In this document: positions 17,985 to 28,154 of the stretch, in pieces | Position numbering within the stretch: position 1 is the first letter of the stretch | Layout: every line of letters begins with the position of its first letter | From: Gammaproteobacteria bacterium | GTDB lineage: Bacteria; Pseudomonadota; Gammaproteobacteria; JAKEHO01 | Assembly: GCA_027296625.1 (NCBI GenBank) | Contig: JAPUIX010000029.1 | Location: 1 to 64,000 of the forward strand | Direction of reading: 5' to 3' | Length of the DNA stretch: 64,000 bases | Translations under genes and position numbers: made by a program | The notes under the pieces: model-generated | Database searches by the model: none | Seen by the model: only the letters and a program-made list of their open reading frames with translations | What the model was told of the DNA's origin: nothing

Positions 17985-18392
17985 TTACACGGCAAAAACA
18001 TAGTTCAACCAGGTGTACATGCGAATGATGACTTTGCGAATAATGCGAATGACCTTGGCCTTATCGCTATAGATAGCGGCCGCACCATGGACCCCGGCTG
18101 GCAGACGCAGGTCCGACACGCCATCTAGCGTGAGCCGCACCGCAAACCGGCCCGCGGGCTGTTGCTGGGTAAACTCCAGCAGGTTACCACTCGGGGCCAG
18201 TTGTCCCTGTCCGGTCGCCCAGATAACGTTGTCCACCGTGGCACGAAAGATCTTGCCTGGCTGATCATCCAGCGCGACTTCAGCGATGTCTCCGGGTTTG
18301 ATGTAGCGAAGCACATTCTGTGTAAATGTCGCGATCACACAAGCCCAGTCATTGTCCTCCCCTAGAAAGGTAATTCCGATCAGCGTGAGTTC
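17985..18392 (-). pseudogene. C-terminal fragment of an HlyD/YibH-type membrane fusion protein
   Basis: The frame reads DNDWACVIATFTQNVLRYIKPGD, then PGKIFRATVDNVIWATGQGQL and RFAVRLTLDG, the barrel and C-terminal region of HlyD-family inner-membrane fusion proteins. The N-terminal transmembrane helix and coiled-coil are absent, and no start codon with a ribosome site is present (GTG 18338 is internal). Its upstream edge abuts the 3' end of the 18400-18867 gene. No efflux partner gene is adjacent. Confidence 0.6.
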
Positions 18393-18399
18393 GCGACGC

Positions 18400-18867
18400 T
18401 CACTGCGCGAGCGGGATGCCGCGAGCGAGCTCCAGGTTAATGATGGCGTCCAATTTGTTCTCGACCTGGAAATAGCGCATGACCTTTTTCTCGGGCAGGA
18501 CGCGCTTAAACTTTCCGAGGTACTTTTTCTTCAAATTCAGCTCGGCCTGTTCAATGCTGAACCACTCCTTCAGCATCGCCTCCGCTTTTTCATCTGTGAC
18601 ACTGCCCCAGTTATCCGCATAAAATGTGATCAAATTGACTGTTCTGCCGATCAACTTATTTTCTTCTTTCCAGTAACCATCGTACACCGGCCAGAAGCCT
18701 TTAGCCTCCTCAGTGGTCAGCTCCATGGCATTGGCGACGATCGCCTTTCGCTGGGCCTGTATCGCTTCTCTTGTCAGCTGCTCGTCGGTGGGTGCCGCGA
18801 CTGCGGCACCAGACAACATACCAGAGAACCCAAGCATAACGAGTAACATGCATTTGATCGTTTTCAT
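18400..18867 (-). CDS. Small periplasmic helical protein, unknown function
   Basis: A 155-residue protein with a signal peptide (MLLVMLGFSGMLSGAAVAA). The mature part is helical and charged, with FWPVYDGYWKEENKLIGR and VMRYFQVENKLDAIINLELA, a pattern seen in conserved hypothetical periplasmic proteins of about 150-170 residues, sometimes Spy/CpxP-like in appearance. The GGAGTC ribosome site is well placed. It is on the same strand as the following small envelope genes but separated by about 200 bp. Confidence 0.75.
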   Translation of the reverse strand: MKTIKCMLLVMLGFSGMLSGAAVAAPTDEQLTREAIQAQRKAIVANAMELTTEEAKGFWPVYDGYWKEENKLIGRTVNLITFYADNWGSVTDEKAEAMLKEWFSIEQAELNLKKKYLGKFKRVLPEKKVMRYFQVENKLDAIINLELARGIPLAQ

Positions 18868-19068
18868 CGTTGACTCCTTTGTTATTGCTAGCGTATTAGT
18901 TGGTATTTTTCACAGCGCTTGCGCTTTTCAAAAGATTGCATCGCAAGGAAAAGCCAAATCCAACGGCGCATTATCCGCCGCTCTGGCCATTGAACTATTG
19001 GGTCGCAAAGGTCCGCTTAGATCGATTTCGTAAGCCGCATTAGTTAGCCGGGCTTTGAACGAACCAGA

Positions 19069-19479
19069 TTACAGAGGCGTGCAGGCGCCAAAGAGGACAA
19101 AACCCTCGCGGTCGCCTGCTACCGACACCGACATTTTCCCCGTGTATTCTGATATGACCAGGCTCCACGCTCGCCCGGCTTCGATCCCCTGCATGACCAA
19201 CAGGCCGTCAACTCGCTCCATGGTTCTGATGCCCGTACTTTGATCCTCGCCATTCTCTTTGGTGGCGCTGATCGTCTTCTTCTTAAAGTGAATTCGGAAA
19301 AACTGCGGCGCGTTGATGCCCTCTGCCGTTCCTTCCAGGCATTCATCGCCGGGGCCACATTCGATGGCCTCGATGGTGGCACACAGAAGTGGCTTGGACC
19401 CGTCAAAATCGGCAGCCACGAGTGGATAGGACGCCACCCAAAAGCTCAGGCCCAAACTCATCGCGATCAGCTTTTTCAT
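19069..19479 (-). CDS. Small secreted protein, unknown function
   Basis: A 136-residue protein with a signal peptide (MKKLIAMSLGLSFWVASYPLVA). The mature part contains CATIEAIECGPGDECLEG with three cysteines, and a beta-rich remainder (FFRIHFKKKTISATKENG, WSLVISEYTGKMSVS). The frame opens further upstream, but GGAGGCGAATA followed by ATG 19479 fixes the start. I recognise no named family. Confidence 0.75.
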   Translation of the reverse strand: MKKLIAMSLGLSFWVASYPLVAADFDGSKPLLCATIEAIECGPGDECLEGTAEGINAPQFFRIHFKKKTISATKENGEDQSTGIRTMERVDGLLVMQGIEAGRAWSLVISEYTGKMSVSVAGDREGFVLFGACTPL

Positions 19480-19592
19480 TATTCGCCTCCGATCAATTGA
19501 CGTGTTTAATACACGATACAAATCGGGTTGTTGCTTTCCATTCGCCGGCGAGGCTATGCCATTACGATAGCCTCGTTGCCAGCAACGTCCCA

Positions 19593-20093
19593 TCAGTTCA
19601 CGGAGTAACCCCGACCTTGCAGGCAGGCCCCGTAGGCGCGGTCGTAGTTGGCGCGGTCCTGTTGGTAATGGGCGGCCTGCTCATTCGCCCATTGTTGCTC
19701 CGCGGCTTCCTGCTCCCGCTGTTGATTACGCCGTCGCATGCCGCCGATCACAGCGCCGGTCGCAGCGCCGATGGCGGCACCCTTGCCAGCATCGCCGGCG
19801 ATGGCACCCCCGACGGCGCCGGCCGCCGCACCGCGCGCGCCACCTCTGACCACGCCGCCTTGGGTGGCTCCCTGTTGCGGGGGTGGCGACGTCGCCGTCG
19901 GCTGCTTCATCGGGTCGAAGCCTGTCTGCTGAACAGACCAGTTGTAACATTCGTATTTGTCCTTGTCCTGCTGCTCCTTGCTCTGACCCTTTTCGGGATA
20001 GACATAGACATCCGCGAGCGCCGGCGGTACAAAAAGGAGGGCAGCTAAACTTAGCGCGATAAGGAGAAAGTTACGCTCTTTCATTTTCCACAT
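19593..20093 (-). CDS. Glycine-zipper (YMGG-like) secreted protein
   Basis: The 166-residue protein has a signal peptide (FLLIALSLAALLFVPPALA), a KYECYNWSVQQTGFDP segment, and a central glycine-zipper run (GAAAGAVGGAIAGDAGKGAA and GAATGAVIGG, about residues 84-115). A Gln/Glu-rich tail ends in RAYGACLQGRGYSVN, the usual C-terminus of YMGG-like Gly-zipper proteins. Likely periplasmic or outer-membrane associated. The ribosome site AAGGAG lies 8 nt before ATG 20093. Confidence 0.85.
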   Translation of the reverse strand: MWKMKERNFLLIALSLAALLFVPPALADVYVYPEKGQSKEQQDKDKYECYNWSVQQTGFDPMKQPTATSPPPQQGATQGGVVRGGARGAAAGAVGGAIAGDAGKGAAIGAATGAVIGGMRRRNQQREQEAAEQQWANEQAAHYQQDRANYDRAYGACLQGRGYSVN

Positions 20094-20168
20094 ACCCGTG
20101 ACTCCTTAAAGTTTGTCATTTTGCGTGGCGCTGGGCGGTCACGACCAAGGCCAGCCGGGTCGATGGCT

Positions 20169-21002
20169 CTACCATCGGATGTTCCATGCCAACAACGGCC
20201 CGTGCATCCAGATGTCCCAGACAAACGCGGTAGGCCCGCTCCCGCTGCTGTAGTCCTGGTATAGGCCACGGTAGCCAGCCAGGATATCCATATCAAGCCC
20301 CCATCCAACATAGCGATAATCAAAGAGACCCGAGGCGTTGAACGTGAAGTCCGATCCGACGCCGAATCCGCCGATATCGGTCCTTAGGATAAACGCCCAG
20401 CGCTCGCTGAGGTCAAAGGTCCCCCGTCCACCGAAGAAGGGGTCAGTCCAAGACTGATTACCGTTAACGTTAGGCGCCGGTGGGACCTTAAAGGTTATTT
20501 TCTGGTCGATGGAGGTATACCGACCACCGGCGAGGAGCTCCAACGTCCAGCCCCGATCGCCGTCGACGCGCCCATAAGGCCAGCGTCCGGCACGATATAA
20601 CCCACCAAACTCCACCAGCCAAATCTCGGTCTCCAGATCACCAATGATCGCCGGCACGATCGGTCCCGGCGGTACCGCCAATACCTGATTATCAAAACCC
20701 AACTTAACATAGGTCCCGTCCAGGAAGCCTCCCCATCTTTCTCTCCACCATGCCTCGCCGTGCAGCGTCAACGCAAACACCGAATCGGCGTTACTGACAG
20801 TGTCGATGAAACTCTCGTCGATGCTGGTCGAAATTCCCCCTACGGTCGCATCGCCTCGCAAGCTAACAGCCCAGATGTACGGGGCGATGCTGAAATCCCA
20901 GTCACTGGACTTGGCAGCCGTCTCCTCAGCAAACGCAACGGGGGCATTGAACCCAAAGACCGCCAGCGTCATCGCGATGACGGCGATTCTTCTAACTTTC
21001 AA
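20169..21002 (-). CDS. Outer-membrane beta-barrel protein
   Basis: A 277-residue protein with a signal peptide ending AFAEE, then WDFSIAPYIWAVSLRGDATVGG and repeated amphipathic strands ending in an aromatic-rich C-terminal strand. DUF-type small barrels share the IAPYIW start. The start is a TTG at 21002, because GGGGAGGGCAAG precedes it ideally and the signal peptide begins there; the upstream ATG frame would place the ribosome site inside the gene. Function unknown. Confidence 0.75.
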   Translation of the reverse strand: MKVRRIAVIAMTLAVFGFNAPVAFAEETAAKSSDWDFSIAPYIWAVSLRGDATVGGISTSIDESFIDTVSNADSVFALTLHGEAWWRERWGGFLDGTYVKLGFDNQVLAVPPGPIVPAIIGDLETEIWLVEFGGLYRAGRWPYGRVDGDRGWTLELLAGGRYTSIDQKITFKVPPAPNVNGNQSWTDPFFGGRGTFDLSERWAFILRTDIGGFGVGSDFTFNASGLFDYRYVGWGLDMDILAGYRGLYQDYSSGSGPTAFVWDIWMHGPLLAWNIRW

Positions 21003-21084
21003 CTTGCCCTCCCCAGGTTCAGGTGCCATCCGCCACCACAATCATTGTTCTTTTTTTGCTAAAGTCTTGCCACACGGATCCTAC

Positions 21085-21522
21085 ATGCTCACAGAGGTAT
21101 TTTCCAAAACCATGATCGAGCTGACACTCACCATGGCAGAGAAGGCGATTGCCGCCGCCCATGCCAAGGCCGCAGAGCTGGGTGTCCCCATGGGGGTCAC
21201 GGTGGTGGACGAGGCCGGGCGGGTGGTGATGGCCGCCCGCGCCGACGAGGCGGGCTTTTATACCATGGATACCTCATGCGCCAAGGCGGCGACTTCCGCA
21301 TCGTACAAGCGATCCACCCAGGCGCTCGTGGAGGGCCGGGAGGCCAATCCTGTCTTCTGGGACGCGCTGCCTTCGGTGATCCCGAGACAGGTGCTGCCCA
21401 GCGTGGGGGCTGTGCCGATCATCAAGGAAGGCCGCGTGATCGGTGCGGTGGGCGTTGGCGGTGGCACACCGGATCAGGATCATGCCTGCGCGCAGGCCGG
21501 GGCTAATGCGGCCATTTCCTAG
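21085..21522 (+). CDS. GlcG/HbpS family heme-binding-type protein
   Basis: The protein of about 145 residues has the GlcG/HbpS fold signature: AIAAAHAKAAELGVPMGV, VVDEAGRVVMAARADEA, a Lys-Ala-Ala block KAATSASYKRST, and GAVPIIKEGRVIGAVGVGGG, DQDHACAQAG. Members bind or degrade heme (HbpS) or sit in glycolate operons (GlcG). No glc genes are nearby. No signal peptide is evident, so it is probably cytosolic. ATG 21085 or 21112 are both possible starts. Confidence 0.85.
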   Translation: MLTEVFSKTMIELTLTMAEKAIAAAHAKAAELGVPMGVTVVDEAGRVVMAARADEAGFYTMDTSCAKAATSASYKRSTQALVEGREANPVFWDALPSVIPRQVLPSVGAVPIIKEGRVIGAVGVGGGTPDQDHACAQAGANAAIS

Positions 21523-21556
21523 ATCCGTTGTAGGCGATTTGCGGCTTGTTCAGGAC

Positions 21557-22492
21557 TTAAACAAAGCTGTAACCAAAGCACTCAATGAACCGCCCTTCAA
21601 ACTCTGGCGGCTCAAAGCGATGGTTCTGGGTACCGAATTCCTGGATTTTGATGGCCCCCATAAGTGATGCAATCCGGCCCGTTGTCACCCAGTCCATATC
21701 GTTCATCAACCCGTATAGCAATCCAGCGCGATAGGCATCGCCGCAACCGGTAGGGTCATTGACGGCCCCCGGTTTCGCCGGTGGCACCTCATGATGCTCC
21801 CGACGCGTACAGATGAGGGAGCCGTTCGCCCCTTTCGTTATGATCAGCGCCTCCACACGATCACATACCGTCTCGACTGACAAGCCGGTGCGATCCTGCA
21901 TCAATTGCCATTCGTAGTCATTGAAGGTGACCCAGGTGGCCTGCTCGAGAAAACGCAACAGCTCTTCACGATCGAACAACGGCATGCCCTGACCGGGATC
22001 AAAGATGAACGGAATCCCTGCATCAGCGAATTGTGCCGCGTGTTCGAGCATCCCGTCACGACCGTCTGGCGAGACGATGCCGATGGAAATGCCATTGGCG
22101 TCACTCACCTTATTTTCGTGCGAGAAGCTCATCGCGCCCGGGTGGAAAGCGGTGATCTGATTATCGTCCAGATCCGTCGTAATGAACGCCTGCGCTGTTA
22201 GGGTTGTGTCGATCACTCTCACATGAGTGCGCGGTATCCCATTGTCGTCCATCCATTCGGCGTAGGGGCCAAAATCCGTGCCCACAGTCCCCATGGGAAG
22301 TGCATCGCCGCCAAGCAGTTTGAGATTGTAGGCGATGTTGCCCGAACATCCGCCGAACTCGTGTCGCAACTCCGGCACCATGAACGATACGTTCAGGATG
22401 TGCACCTTCTCCGGTAAGATGTGATTCTTGAAGCGATCGGGAAACACCATGATATTGTCAAAGGCAAACGACCCACAGATCAATGCAGACAT
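21557..22492 (-). CDS. PfkB-family carbohydrate/adenosine kinase
   Basis: A 311-residue ribokinase-fold enzyme with EFGGCSGNIAYNLKLLGG (substrate site), TDLDDNQITAFHPGAM, and the C-terminal PfkB signature NDPTGCGDAYRAGLLYG with the catalytic Asp. The closest recognisable group is the proteobacterial adenosine-kinase-like branch, which phosphorylates a nucleoside or sugar at the 5' hydroxyl. It converges on the GlcG-type gene and diverges from the next membrane protein. The exact substrate cannot be read from sequence. Confidence 0.9.
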   Translation of the reverse strand: MSALICGSFAFDNIMVFPDRFKNHILPEKVHILNVSFMVPELRHEFGGCSGNIAYNLKLLGGDALPMGTVGTDFGPYAEWMDDNGIPRTHVRVIDTTLTAQAFITTDLDDNQITAFHPGAMSFSHENKVSDANGISIGIVSPDGRDGMLEHAAQFADAGIPFIFDPGQGMPLFDREELLRFLEQATWVTFNDYEWQLMQDRTGLSVETVCDRVEALIITKGANGSLICTRREHHEVPPAKPGAVNDPTGCGDAYRAGLLYGLMNDMDWVTTGRIASLMGAIKIQEFGTQNHRFEPPEFEGRFIECFGYSFV

Positions 22493-22622
22493 CTTTCGTC
22501 TTTCCTTATTGCCATTCGTAGCGACTAGAAGACAGCAATGAGACTATGATAACGCGAAGCGAATGGGCAACCGTCATCGCATGCTAACCTAACCTGAATA
22601 GGCAACAAAATTCCCGCATCAG

Positions 22623-23267
22623 ATGTCCTTAAGTCAGGTTCTCGTAAACGGACACTTTCTCTTTGGATACTTTATCTATGCAATTGCCGTGATCATCGCG
22701 GTGCTTTTTTTGGAACGCATTCACAATGCCCTGAATCATGCCTTCCTGCAATGGGCATGGGACCATGTTGGCATCCCGCTAGCGCGCGCCGGGCTGCTGA
22801 TCCTGTTTATCTTAATTGCTTATCCGGTCCCCTTCGGCACCCAAACGGCGCCGCCGTTACAGACATTGTTTGCGGCAGATGCGATGCGCGTCAACCACCT
22901 GCTCAATCCGGTATTTCTCATCACCCTCCTGCTCCCACTCATTCCTGTGATTGGCACTCGCCCCGCCTGGGTTGTGCCTCTGCAGGGTATCGCTGCATGC
23001 GCGTTGCTGTTCAGCTGGCTTGCCACTGAGCAAGGCCTTGAAACGGTAAGTTACTGGCCGGGAGCCAATACCCTAATGCTCATCGCGGTCATTGCCATCG
23101 CAACCTATTGGCTCGCGATTTACCTTTCTCGTCAAGTGGGACAGCATTTAGATACCGCGTTCGAAGTCAAAGGGGCAAGTATCCTTGTGTTCGAAGCAAC
23201 GGTCCTTGTCTTTCAAACCCCGGCACTTCTGTTGTTTAGCCTAGCGCTCGGCAGACAACTGGCCTAG
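22623..23267 (+). CDS. Polytopic inner-membrane protein, unknown function
   Basis: The 214-residue protein has about six hydrophobic helices (FLFGYFIYAIAVIIAVLFL, LARAGLLILFILIAYPV, FLITLLLPLIPVIG, GIAACALLFSWLA, TLMLIAVIAIATYWLAIYL and a C-terminal one). It contains LARAGLLILFI and MRVNHLLNPVFL blocks seen in conserved hypothetical proteins. No catalytic motif was recognised. It diverges from the PfkB gene by 130 bp and converges on uvrA. Confidence 0.75.
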   Translation: MSLSQVLVNGHFLFGYFIYAIAVIIAVLFLERIHNALNHAFLQWAWDHVGIPLARAGLLILFILIAYPVPFGTQTAPPLQTLFAADAMRVNHLLNPVFLITLLLPLIPVIGTRPAWVVPLQGIAACALLFSWLATEQGLETVSYWPGANTLMLIAVIAIATYWLAIYLSRQVGQHLDTAFEVKGASILVFEATVLVFQTPALLLFSLALGRQLA

Positions 23268-23320
23268 CGTCACGATCGGCAACCCCCGCGGGTAGAAGGG
23301 CTGCCCGATGGCGGCCTTCA

Positions 23321-26203
23321 TCACACGGCTTTGTCGGTGAGCGGTTCTAATCTGAAGGTCTCATCCTCAGGTCGTGCCACCCGTTTGAGGATCGGCCCAA
23401 GATAGCATCCCGTATAGGAGCGTGACTCACGACTCACTTCTTCCGGCGTGCCAACGGCCACGACCTCGCCACCCCGATCACCGCCCTCGGGGCCGAGATC
23501 GATGATCCAGTCGGCGGTCTTGATAACCTCCAGGTTGTGTTCGATCACGACGATGGTATTGCCGTGATCCCTCAGGCGGTGAAGCACCCGTAGTAACTGT
23601 TCAATATCGTAGAAATGAAGCCCCGTAGTCGGCTCGTCCAGAATGTATAGGGTATTCCCCGTATCGCGTTTCGAGAGTTCACGGGAAAGTTTCACGCGCT
23701 GCGCCTCGCCACCTGAGAGCGTCGTGGCATTTTGGCCGAGTTTGATATAGGACAGTCCCACATCAGTAAGTGTCTGTAGCTTGCGCGCAATGGTCGGTAT
23801 TGCATGGAAAAACTCCCGCGCCTCTTCAATGGGCATCTCCAGCACTTCGTGGACATTTTTGCCTTTATAGAGGACATCTAACGTTTCGCGATTGTAGCGT
23901 TTGCCTTTGCACACATCACAGGGAACGTAAATATCGGGAAGAAAATGCATTTCCACTTTAATCACCCCATCGCCCTGACACGCTTCGCAACGCCCGCCCT
24001 TCACGTTGAAACTGAAGCGACCGGGCCGATAGCCCCGCGACCGACTCTCCGGGGTCACAGCAAAGAGCTCCCGGATCGGAGTAAACAACCCTGTGTAAGT
24101 CGCGGGATTGGAACGAGGTGTTCGGCCGATGGGACTTTGGTCGATGTCCACTACCTTGTCAAATTGATCCAAACCCTCGATGCGAACACTGGGAGCCGCA
24201 TCGACATTGGCACCGTTCAACTCACGCGCCGCAAGTCGATACAGCGTGTCGTTGACCAGCGTAGACTTGCCCGATCCCGACACACCCGTAACACAAATCA
24301 TCAAGCCAACAGGTAGTTCAATATCAACTTGCTTGAGATTATTCCCGCTTGCACCATACAGCCGTAAGATGCGCTTCCCATTGACTGGCGTACGCCGCTT
24401 AGGTATGGAAATGGACTTTCGGCCGGAGAGATATTGCCCCGTGAGCGATTTGGGATACGCGGCTAGCTCAGCCGGCGTCCCCTGCATCACGACTTGTCCG
24501 CCGTGCACTCCGGCACCCGGCCCCATATCCACGACGTGGTCTGCCGCATTAATCGCTTCCTCGTCATGTTCGATGACGATCACGGTGTTGCCCAGATCAC
24601 GCAAATGACGAAGTGTTGCAAGCAACCTTTTGTTGTCGCGCTGGTGCAGGCCGATGGACGGCTCATCAAGAATATACATGACCCCGACAAGCCCGGCACC
24701 GATCTGACTGGCCAGGCGGATACGCTGAGCTTCGCCACCCGAGAGCGTCTCTGCGCTTCGATCCAACGTAAGATAATCAAGCCCGACGTTCACGAGGAAT
24801 TGCAGACGCTGACGGAGCTCCTTGAGTATCTTTGCGGCGATCGCACCTCGCCGACCTTCGAGCTGCAGCTCCGCGAAGAAGGCCTCGGCCGGTCCGACTG
24901 CCATGGCTGTGATATCCGAGATCGACAACCCTGTGATAAAGACATGCCTTGCAGGCGTATTCAATCGTGTGCCGCCGCAAGAAGGACAAGCCTTACTGCC
25001 AAGATATTTTGCGAGGTCCTCCCGCACAAGTTGGGATTCCGTGTCCCGGTAACGGCGCTCCATGTTGGGGATGACGCCCTCAAACGGATGCCGTCGCGTT
25101 ACCTTACCGTTCCGGTCATTCAGATAGGTAAAGGTGAGCTTGACACCGTCGCTACCATAAAGAATCACCTGTCGGACGTGTTCAGGCAGATCATGGAACA
25201 CCGTATCCAGATCGAACTCATAATGATTGGCGAGCGCCTGGATCAACTGAAAATAATAAGCATTGCGTCGATCCCACCCGCGTATTGCGCCGCCGGGGAG
25301 ACTCAGTTCCGGGTGTTGAACCACCCGCGCCGAGTCAAAAAACTGGATGGTCCCGAGGCCGTCACACTCGGTGCACGCGCCAGCGGGATTGTTAAAGGAA
25401 AAAAGCCGTGGCTCGAGCTCGCTCAGACTGTATCCACAATACGGACAGGCGAACTTGGCGGAGAAGATCACATCGGGTTGCTCTCCTACGTCGAGTGACG
25501 CCACCTTGGCGAGACCATCGGCAAGTTTCAACGCCGTCTCAAAAGACTCGGCCAGGCGTTGCTGAACGTCCGGCCTGACCTTGAAGCGGTCCACGACGGC
25601 TTCAATATCGTGTTTCTTGTAACGATCCAACTTCGGGACCTCGTCAAGCTCTACCACAGTGCCATTGATGCGTGCGCGTACAAAGCCTTGTCTACGCAGC
25701 AATTCGATGACCTGCTCATGCTCTCCCTTGCGCCCCTGGACAACCGGTGCAAGAAGGATCATCCGTGTCCCTTCCGGTTGCGCTAAAACGTGATCGACCA
25801 TCTGGCTCACAGTCTGCGCTTCAAGGGCGGTATCATGCTCAGGACAACGGGGTTCTCCAACGCGCGCGAACAGCAGGCGTAAATAGTCGTAGATTTCCGT
25901 GATCGTACCGACCGTAGATCGCGGGTTATGTGACGTTGACTTCTGCTCGATGGAAATCGCCGGTGATAAGCCTTCGATATGATCAACGTCCGGCTTTTCC
26001 ATTATCGAAAGGAACTGCCGTGCATAGGCCGACAACGACTCGACATAGCGACGCTGACCCTCAGCATAGATAGTGTCAAATGCCAGTGAGGACTTGCCCG
26101 ACCCCGACAGGCCTGTGATGACGATTAACTTGTCCCTCGGAAGGTCGAGGTCGATGCCCTGTAGATTGTGTGTTCGGGCACCGCGTATATGAATAGTGTC
26201 CAT
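23321..26203 (-). CDS. uvrA: Excinuclease ABC subunit A
   Basis: A 960-residue DNA-damage sensor ATPase of nucleotide excision repair. It has two ABC modules: Walker [20 protein letters not shown] near the N-terminus and [16 protein letters not shown] in the second half, with signature motifs [16 protein letters not shown] and [15 protein letters not shown]. Zinc-finger cysteines are visible in [14 protein letters not shown] with CTECDG, and in CEACQGDGV with CDVCKGKRY. The frame opens upstream, but ATG 26203 ([15 protein letters not shown]) is the conserved start. No LexA-type operator (CTGT-N8-ACAG) was seen in the 54-94 bp divergent region towards the MFS gene. Confidence 0.98.
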   Translation of the reverse strand: MDTIHIRGARTHNLQGIDLDLPRDKLIVITGLSGSGKSSLAFDTIYAEGQRRYVESLSAYARQFLSIMEKPDVDHIEGLSPAISIEQKSTSHNPRSTVGTITEIYDYLRLLFARVGEPRCPEHDTALEAQTVSQMVDHVLAQPEGTRMILLAPVVQGRKGEHEQVIELLRRQGFVRARINGTVVELDEVPKLDRYKKHDIEAVVDRFKVRPDVQQRLAESFETALKLADGLAKVASLDVGEQPDVIFSAKFACPYCGYSLSELEPRLFSFNNPAGACTECDGLGTIQFFDSARVVQHPELSLPGGAIRGWDRRNAYYFQLIQALANHYEFDLDTVFHDLPEHVRQVILYGSDGVKLTFTYLNDRNGKVTRRHPFEGVIPNMERRYRDTESQLVREDLAKYLGSKACPSCGGTRLNTPARHVFITGLSISDITAMAVGPAEAFFAELQLEGRRGAIAAKILKELRQRLQFLVNVGLDYLTLDRSAETLSGGEAQRIRLASQIGAGLVGVMYILDEPSIGLHQRDNKRLLATLRHLRDLGNTVIVIEHDEEAINAADHVVDMGPGAGVHGGQVVMQGTPAELAAYPKSLTGQYLSGRKSISIPKRRTPVNGKRILRLYGASGNNLKQVDIELPVGLMICVTGVSGSGKSTLVNDTLYRLAARELNGANVDAAPSVRIEGLDQFDKVVDIDQSPIGRTPRSNPATYTGLFTPIRELFAVTPESRSRGYRPGRFSFNVKGGRCEACQGDGVIKVEMHFLPDIYVPCDVCKGKRYNRETLDVLYKGKNVHEVLEMPIEEAREFFHAIPTIARKLQTLTDVGLSYIKLGQNATTLSGGEAQRVKLSRELSKRDTGNTLYILDEPTTGLHFYDIEQLLRVLHRLRDHGNTIVVIEHNLEVIKTADWIIDLGPEGGDRGGEVVAVGTPEEVSRESRSYTGCYLGPILKRVARPEDETFRLEPLTDKAV

Positions 26204-26296
26204 ATAAAGGTACGTTGCCGAAAAAAGTAAACTACTAATATAATCTTTTTCGACGCTATGAAGCAAAACGAAATCTATATCAAGACAGCGGAGACG

Positions 26297-27655
26297 ATGA
26301 CTGCCACGGAATTGCGCGCTTCCCTGACCCTGGCGACTATCTTCTTCCTGCGCATGTTGGGCCTATTCATGATCCTACCGGTTTTTGCCCTCTATGCCGA
26401 CAATCTCGAAGGGGTAACGCCTCTCCTGATCGGTGTTGCACTTGGCATTTACGGCCTGACACAAGCAATCTTTCAGATCCCCTTCGGCATGCTGTCCGAT
26501 CGCATCGGACGAAAGCCCATCATTTTGATGGGTCTCATCATATTTGCTGCCGGCAGTGGTCTCGCTGCGGAATCGGATACCATCCTCGGCATCATTGTTG
26601 GACGTAGCGTGCAGGGTGCCGGTGCCATCGCCGCGGCCGCCATGGCACTTGCAGCGGATCTAACGCGCGAAGAGCAGCGAACCAAGGCCATGGCGATTAT
26701 CGGAATCAGTATCGGACTTGCCTTTGCCACGGCATTGGTGGCCAGCCCCATATTGGAGGCTTGGGTTGGTGTGCCCGGCATCTTCTGGTTGACGGTGGTG
26801 CTTGCGATCATTGCCATCGCCGTCTTGTATCTCTTCGTACCGCAACCTGTTCGCAGCCGTTTCCACCGCGATGCGGAGACAGCGCCTGGCGAGCTCAAGG
26901 TTGTTCTCACAAATACTCAACTGCTTCGACTGGATCTGGGGATCTTGTTGCTCCATCTGATACTGACAGCAAGCTTTGTGGCGCTGCCGTTGGCGCTTCG
27001 CAATGAAGCAGGGCTCCCGGCCTCGGAGCACTGGCAGGTGTATCTCCCTGTGTTGATCCTCTCTGTGGGGATCATGCTGCCCTTTTTGATCCTGGCTGAA
27101 AAATACCGGGTGATGAAACAGGTATTTGTTGGAGCAGTGTTCATATTGATGTTGTCCCTTTTTGGCCTGTCCCTCTGGCACACGACGCTCCTAGCGATTT
27201 TTCTGATGCTGCTCGCGTTTTTTGCGGCTTTCAATTTTCTTGAGGCGAGTTTGCCATCCTTGATCTCAAGGACTGCGCCCCCGGACCAGAAGGGCTCGGC
27301 GTTAGGGGTCTATTCCACCTCCCAGTTTCTCGGCACCTTCATTGGGGGCGCGCTCGGCGGATGGCTTTTCGGGCAGTTTGGCTATTCCGGTGTGTTTCTC
27401 TTAGGTGCCATTGCGGCCTTCGTCTGGCTCGGGGTCGCATTGAGTATGCCTAATCTACGCCATCTTACGAGCCACATGATCAACGTCGGCAGGATCACTC
27501 AGGCACAGGCACAGCAACTGGTTGAGCAATTGACGCAGGTGGCGGGTGTCGCCGAGGCCGTGGTCATTGCCGAAGACGAGGTTGCCTACCTCAAGGTAGA
27601 CCGAAAGGCGCTGGATAACGATGCCCTGCGTGAAATTTCGCTGCGGAAAGAGTAA
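26297..27655 (+). CDS. MFS drug-efflux-type transporter, YajR-like
   Basis: Twelve hydrophobic helices, the MFS loop 2-3 motif [13 protein letters not shown], and motif C-like [18 protein letters not shown] indicate a drug:H+ antiporter-family exporter. After the last helix a soluble domain of about 65 residues ([35 protein letters not shown]) matches the C-terminal YAM domain of YajR. ATG 26297 has GGAG just upstream; ATG 26258 in the same frame is an alternative. It separates uvrA from ssb, which are adjacent in many relatives. The substrate is unknown. Confidence 0.9.
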   Translation: MTATELRASLTLATIFFLRMLGLFMILPVFALYADNLEGVTPLLIGVALGIYGLTQAIFQIPFGMLSDRIGRKPIILMGLIIFAAGSGLAAESDTILGIIVGRSVQGAGAIAAAAMALAADLTREEQRTKAMAIIGISIGLAFATALVASPILEAWVGVPGIFWLTVVLAIIAIAVLYLFVPQPVRSRFHRDAETAPGELKVVLTNTQLLRLDLGILLLHLILTASFVALPLALRNEAGLPASEHWQVYLPVLILSVGIMLPFLILAEKYRVMKQVFVGAVFILMLSLFGLSLWHTTLLAIFLMLLAFFAAFNFLEASLPSLISRTAPPDQKGSALGVYSTSQFLGTFIGGALGGWLFGQFGYSGVFLLGAIAAFVWLGVALSMPNLRHLTSHMINVGRITQAQAQQLVEQLTQVAGVAEAVVIAEDEVAYLKVDRKALDNDALREISLRKE

Positions 27656-27689
27656 TGTTAGAAAAATAAAACCATAAGGAGGACGGAGC

Positions 27690-28136
27690 ATGGCCAAAGG
27701 CATCAATAAAGTCATCCTGATTGGGAATCTGGGCAACGATCCGGAGACCCGTTATACGCCGAGTGGTAGCGCGGTTGCCACGGTAAGTCTTGCCACCAGC
27801 GCATCCTGGCGAGATAAGGAAACCGGCGACCAACAGGAACGGACAGAATGGCACCGGATCGTGTTCTTTGGCCGCCTGGCTGAGATCGTAGGCGAATACC
27901 TGCGCAAGGGATCGCAAATCTATGTGGAGGGACGTCTGCAGACACGCAAGTGGCAGGACAACGAAGGCAAAGACCGCTACACGACCGAGATCGTTGCCAA
28001 TGAGATGCAGATGCTGGGCAGCCGCAGCGGCGGAACCGCCCCTGTCGAAAAAGCACCGCCACCGACAGAGGAGAAAAAGACCGAGCCGGCTGAAAGTGCA
28101 GCCGCTGACGAATTCGACGACGATATTCCTTTCTAG
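27690..28136 (+). CDS. ssb: Single-stranded DNA-binding protein
   Basis: A 148-residue SSB with the OB-fold start [62 protein letters not shown], and the acidic C-terminal tip DEFDDDIPF that recruits repair and replication proteins. The linker is short and Pro/Glu-rich. A strong ribosome site (AAGGAGGACGGAGC) is present, 34 bp after the MFS gene on the same strand. Confidence 0.98.
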   Translation: MAKGINKVILIGNLGNDPETRYTPSGSAVATVSLATSASWRDKETGDQQERTEWHRIVFFGRLAEIVGEYLRKGSQIYVEGRLQTRKWQDNEGKDRYTTEIVANEMQMLGSRSGGTAPVEKAPPPTEEKKTEPAESAAADEFDDDIPF

Positions 28137-28154
28137 GGCAGACCGAACAGTTGC

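Noticed and set aside
24494-25498. Long plus-strand open frame (334 codons) opposite uvrA
   Set aside because: It lies entirely inside the well-conserved uvrA reading frame, has no ribosome site or family motif, and its composition follows from the codon bias of uvrA.
26204-26296. LexA operator for uvrA
   Set aside because: No CTGT-N8-ACAG-like dyad occurs in the divergent promoter region.
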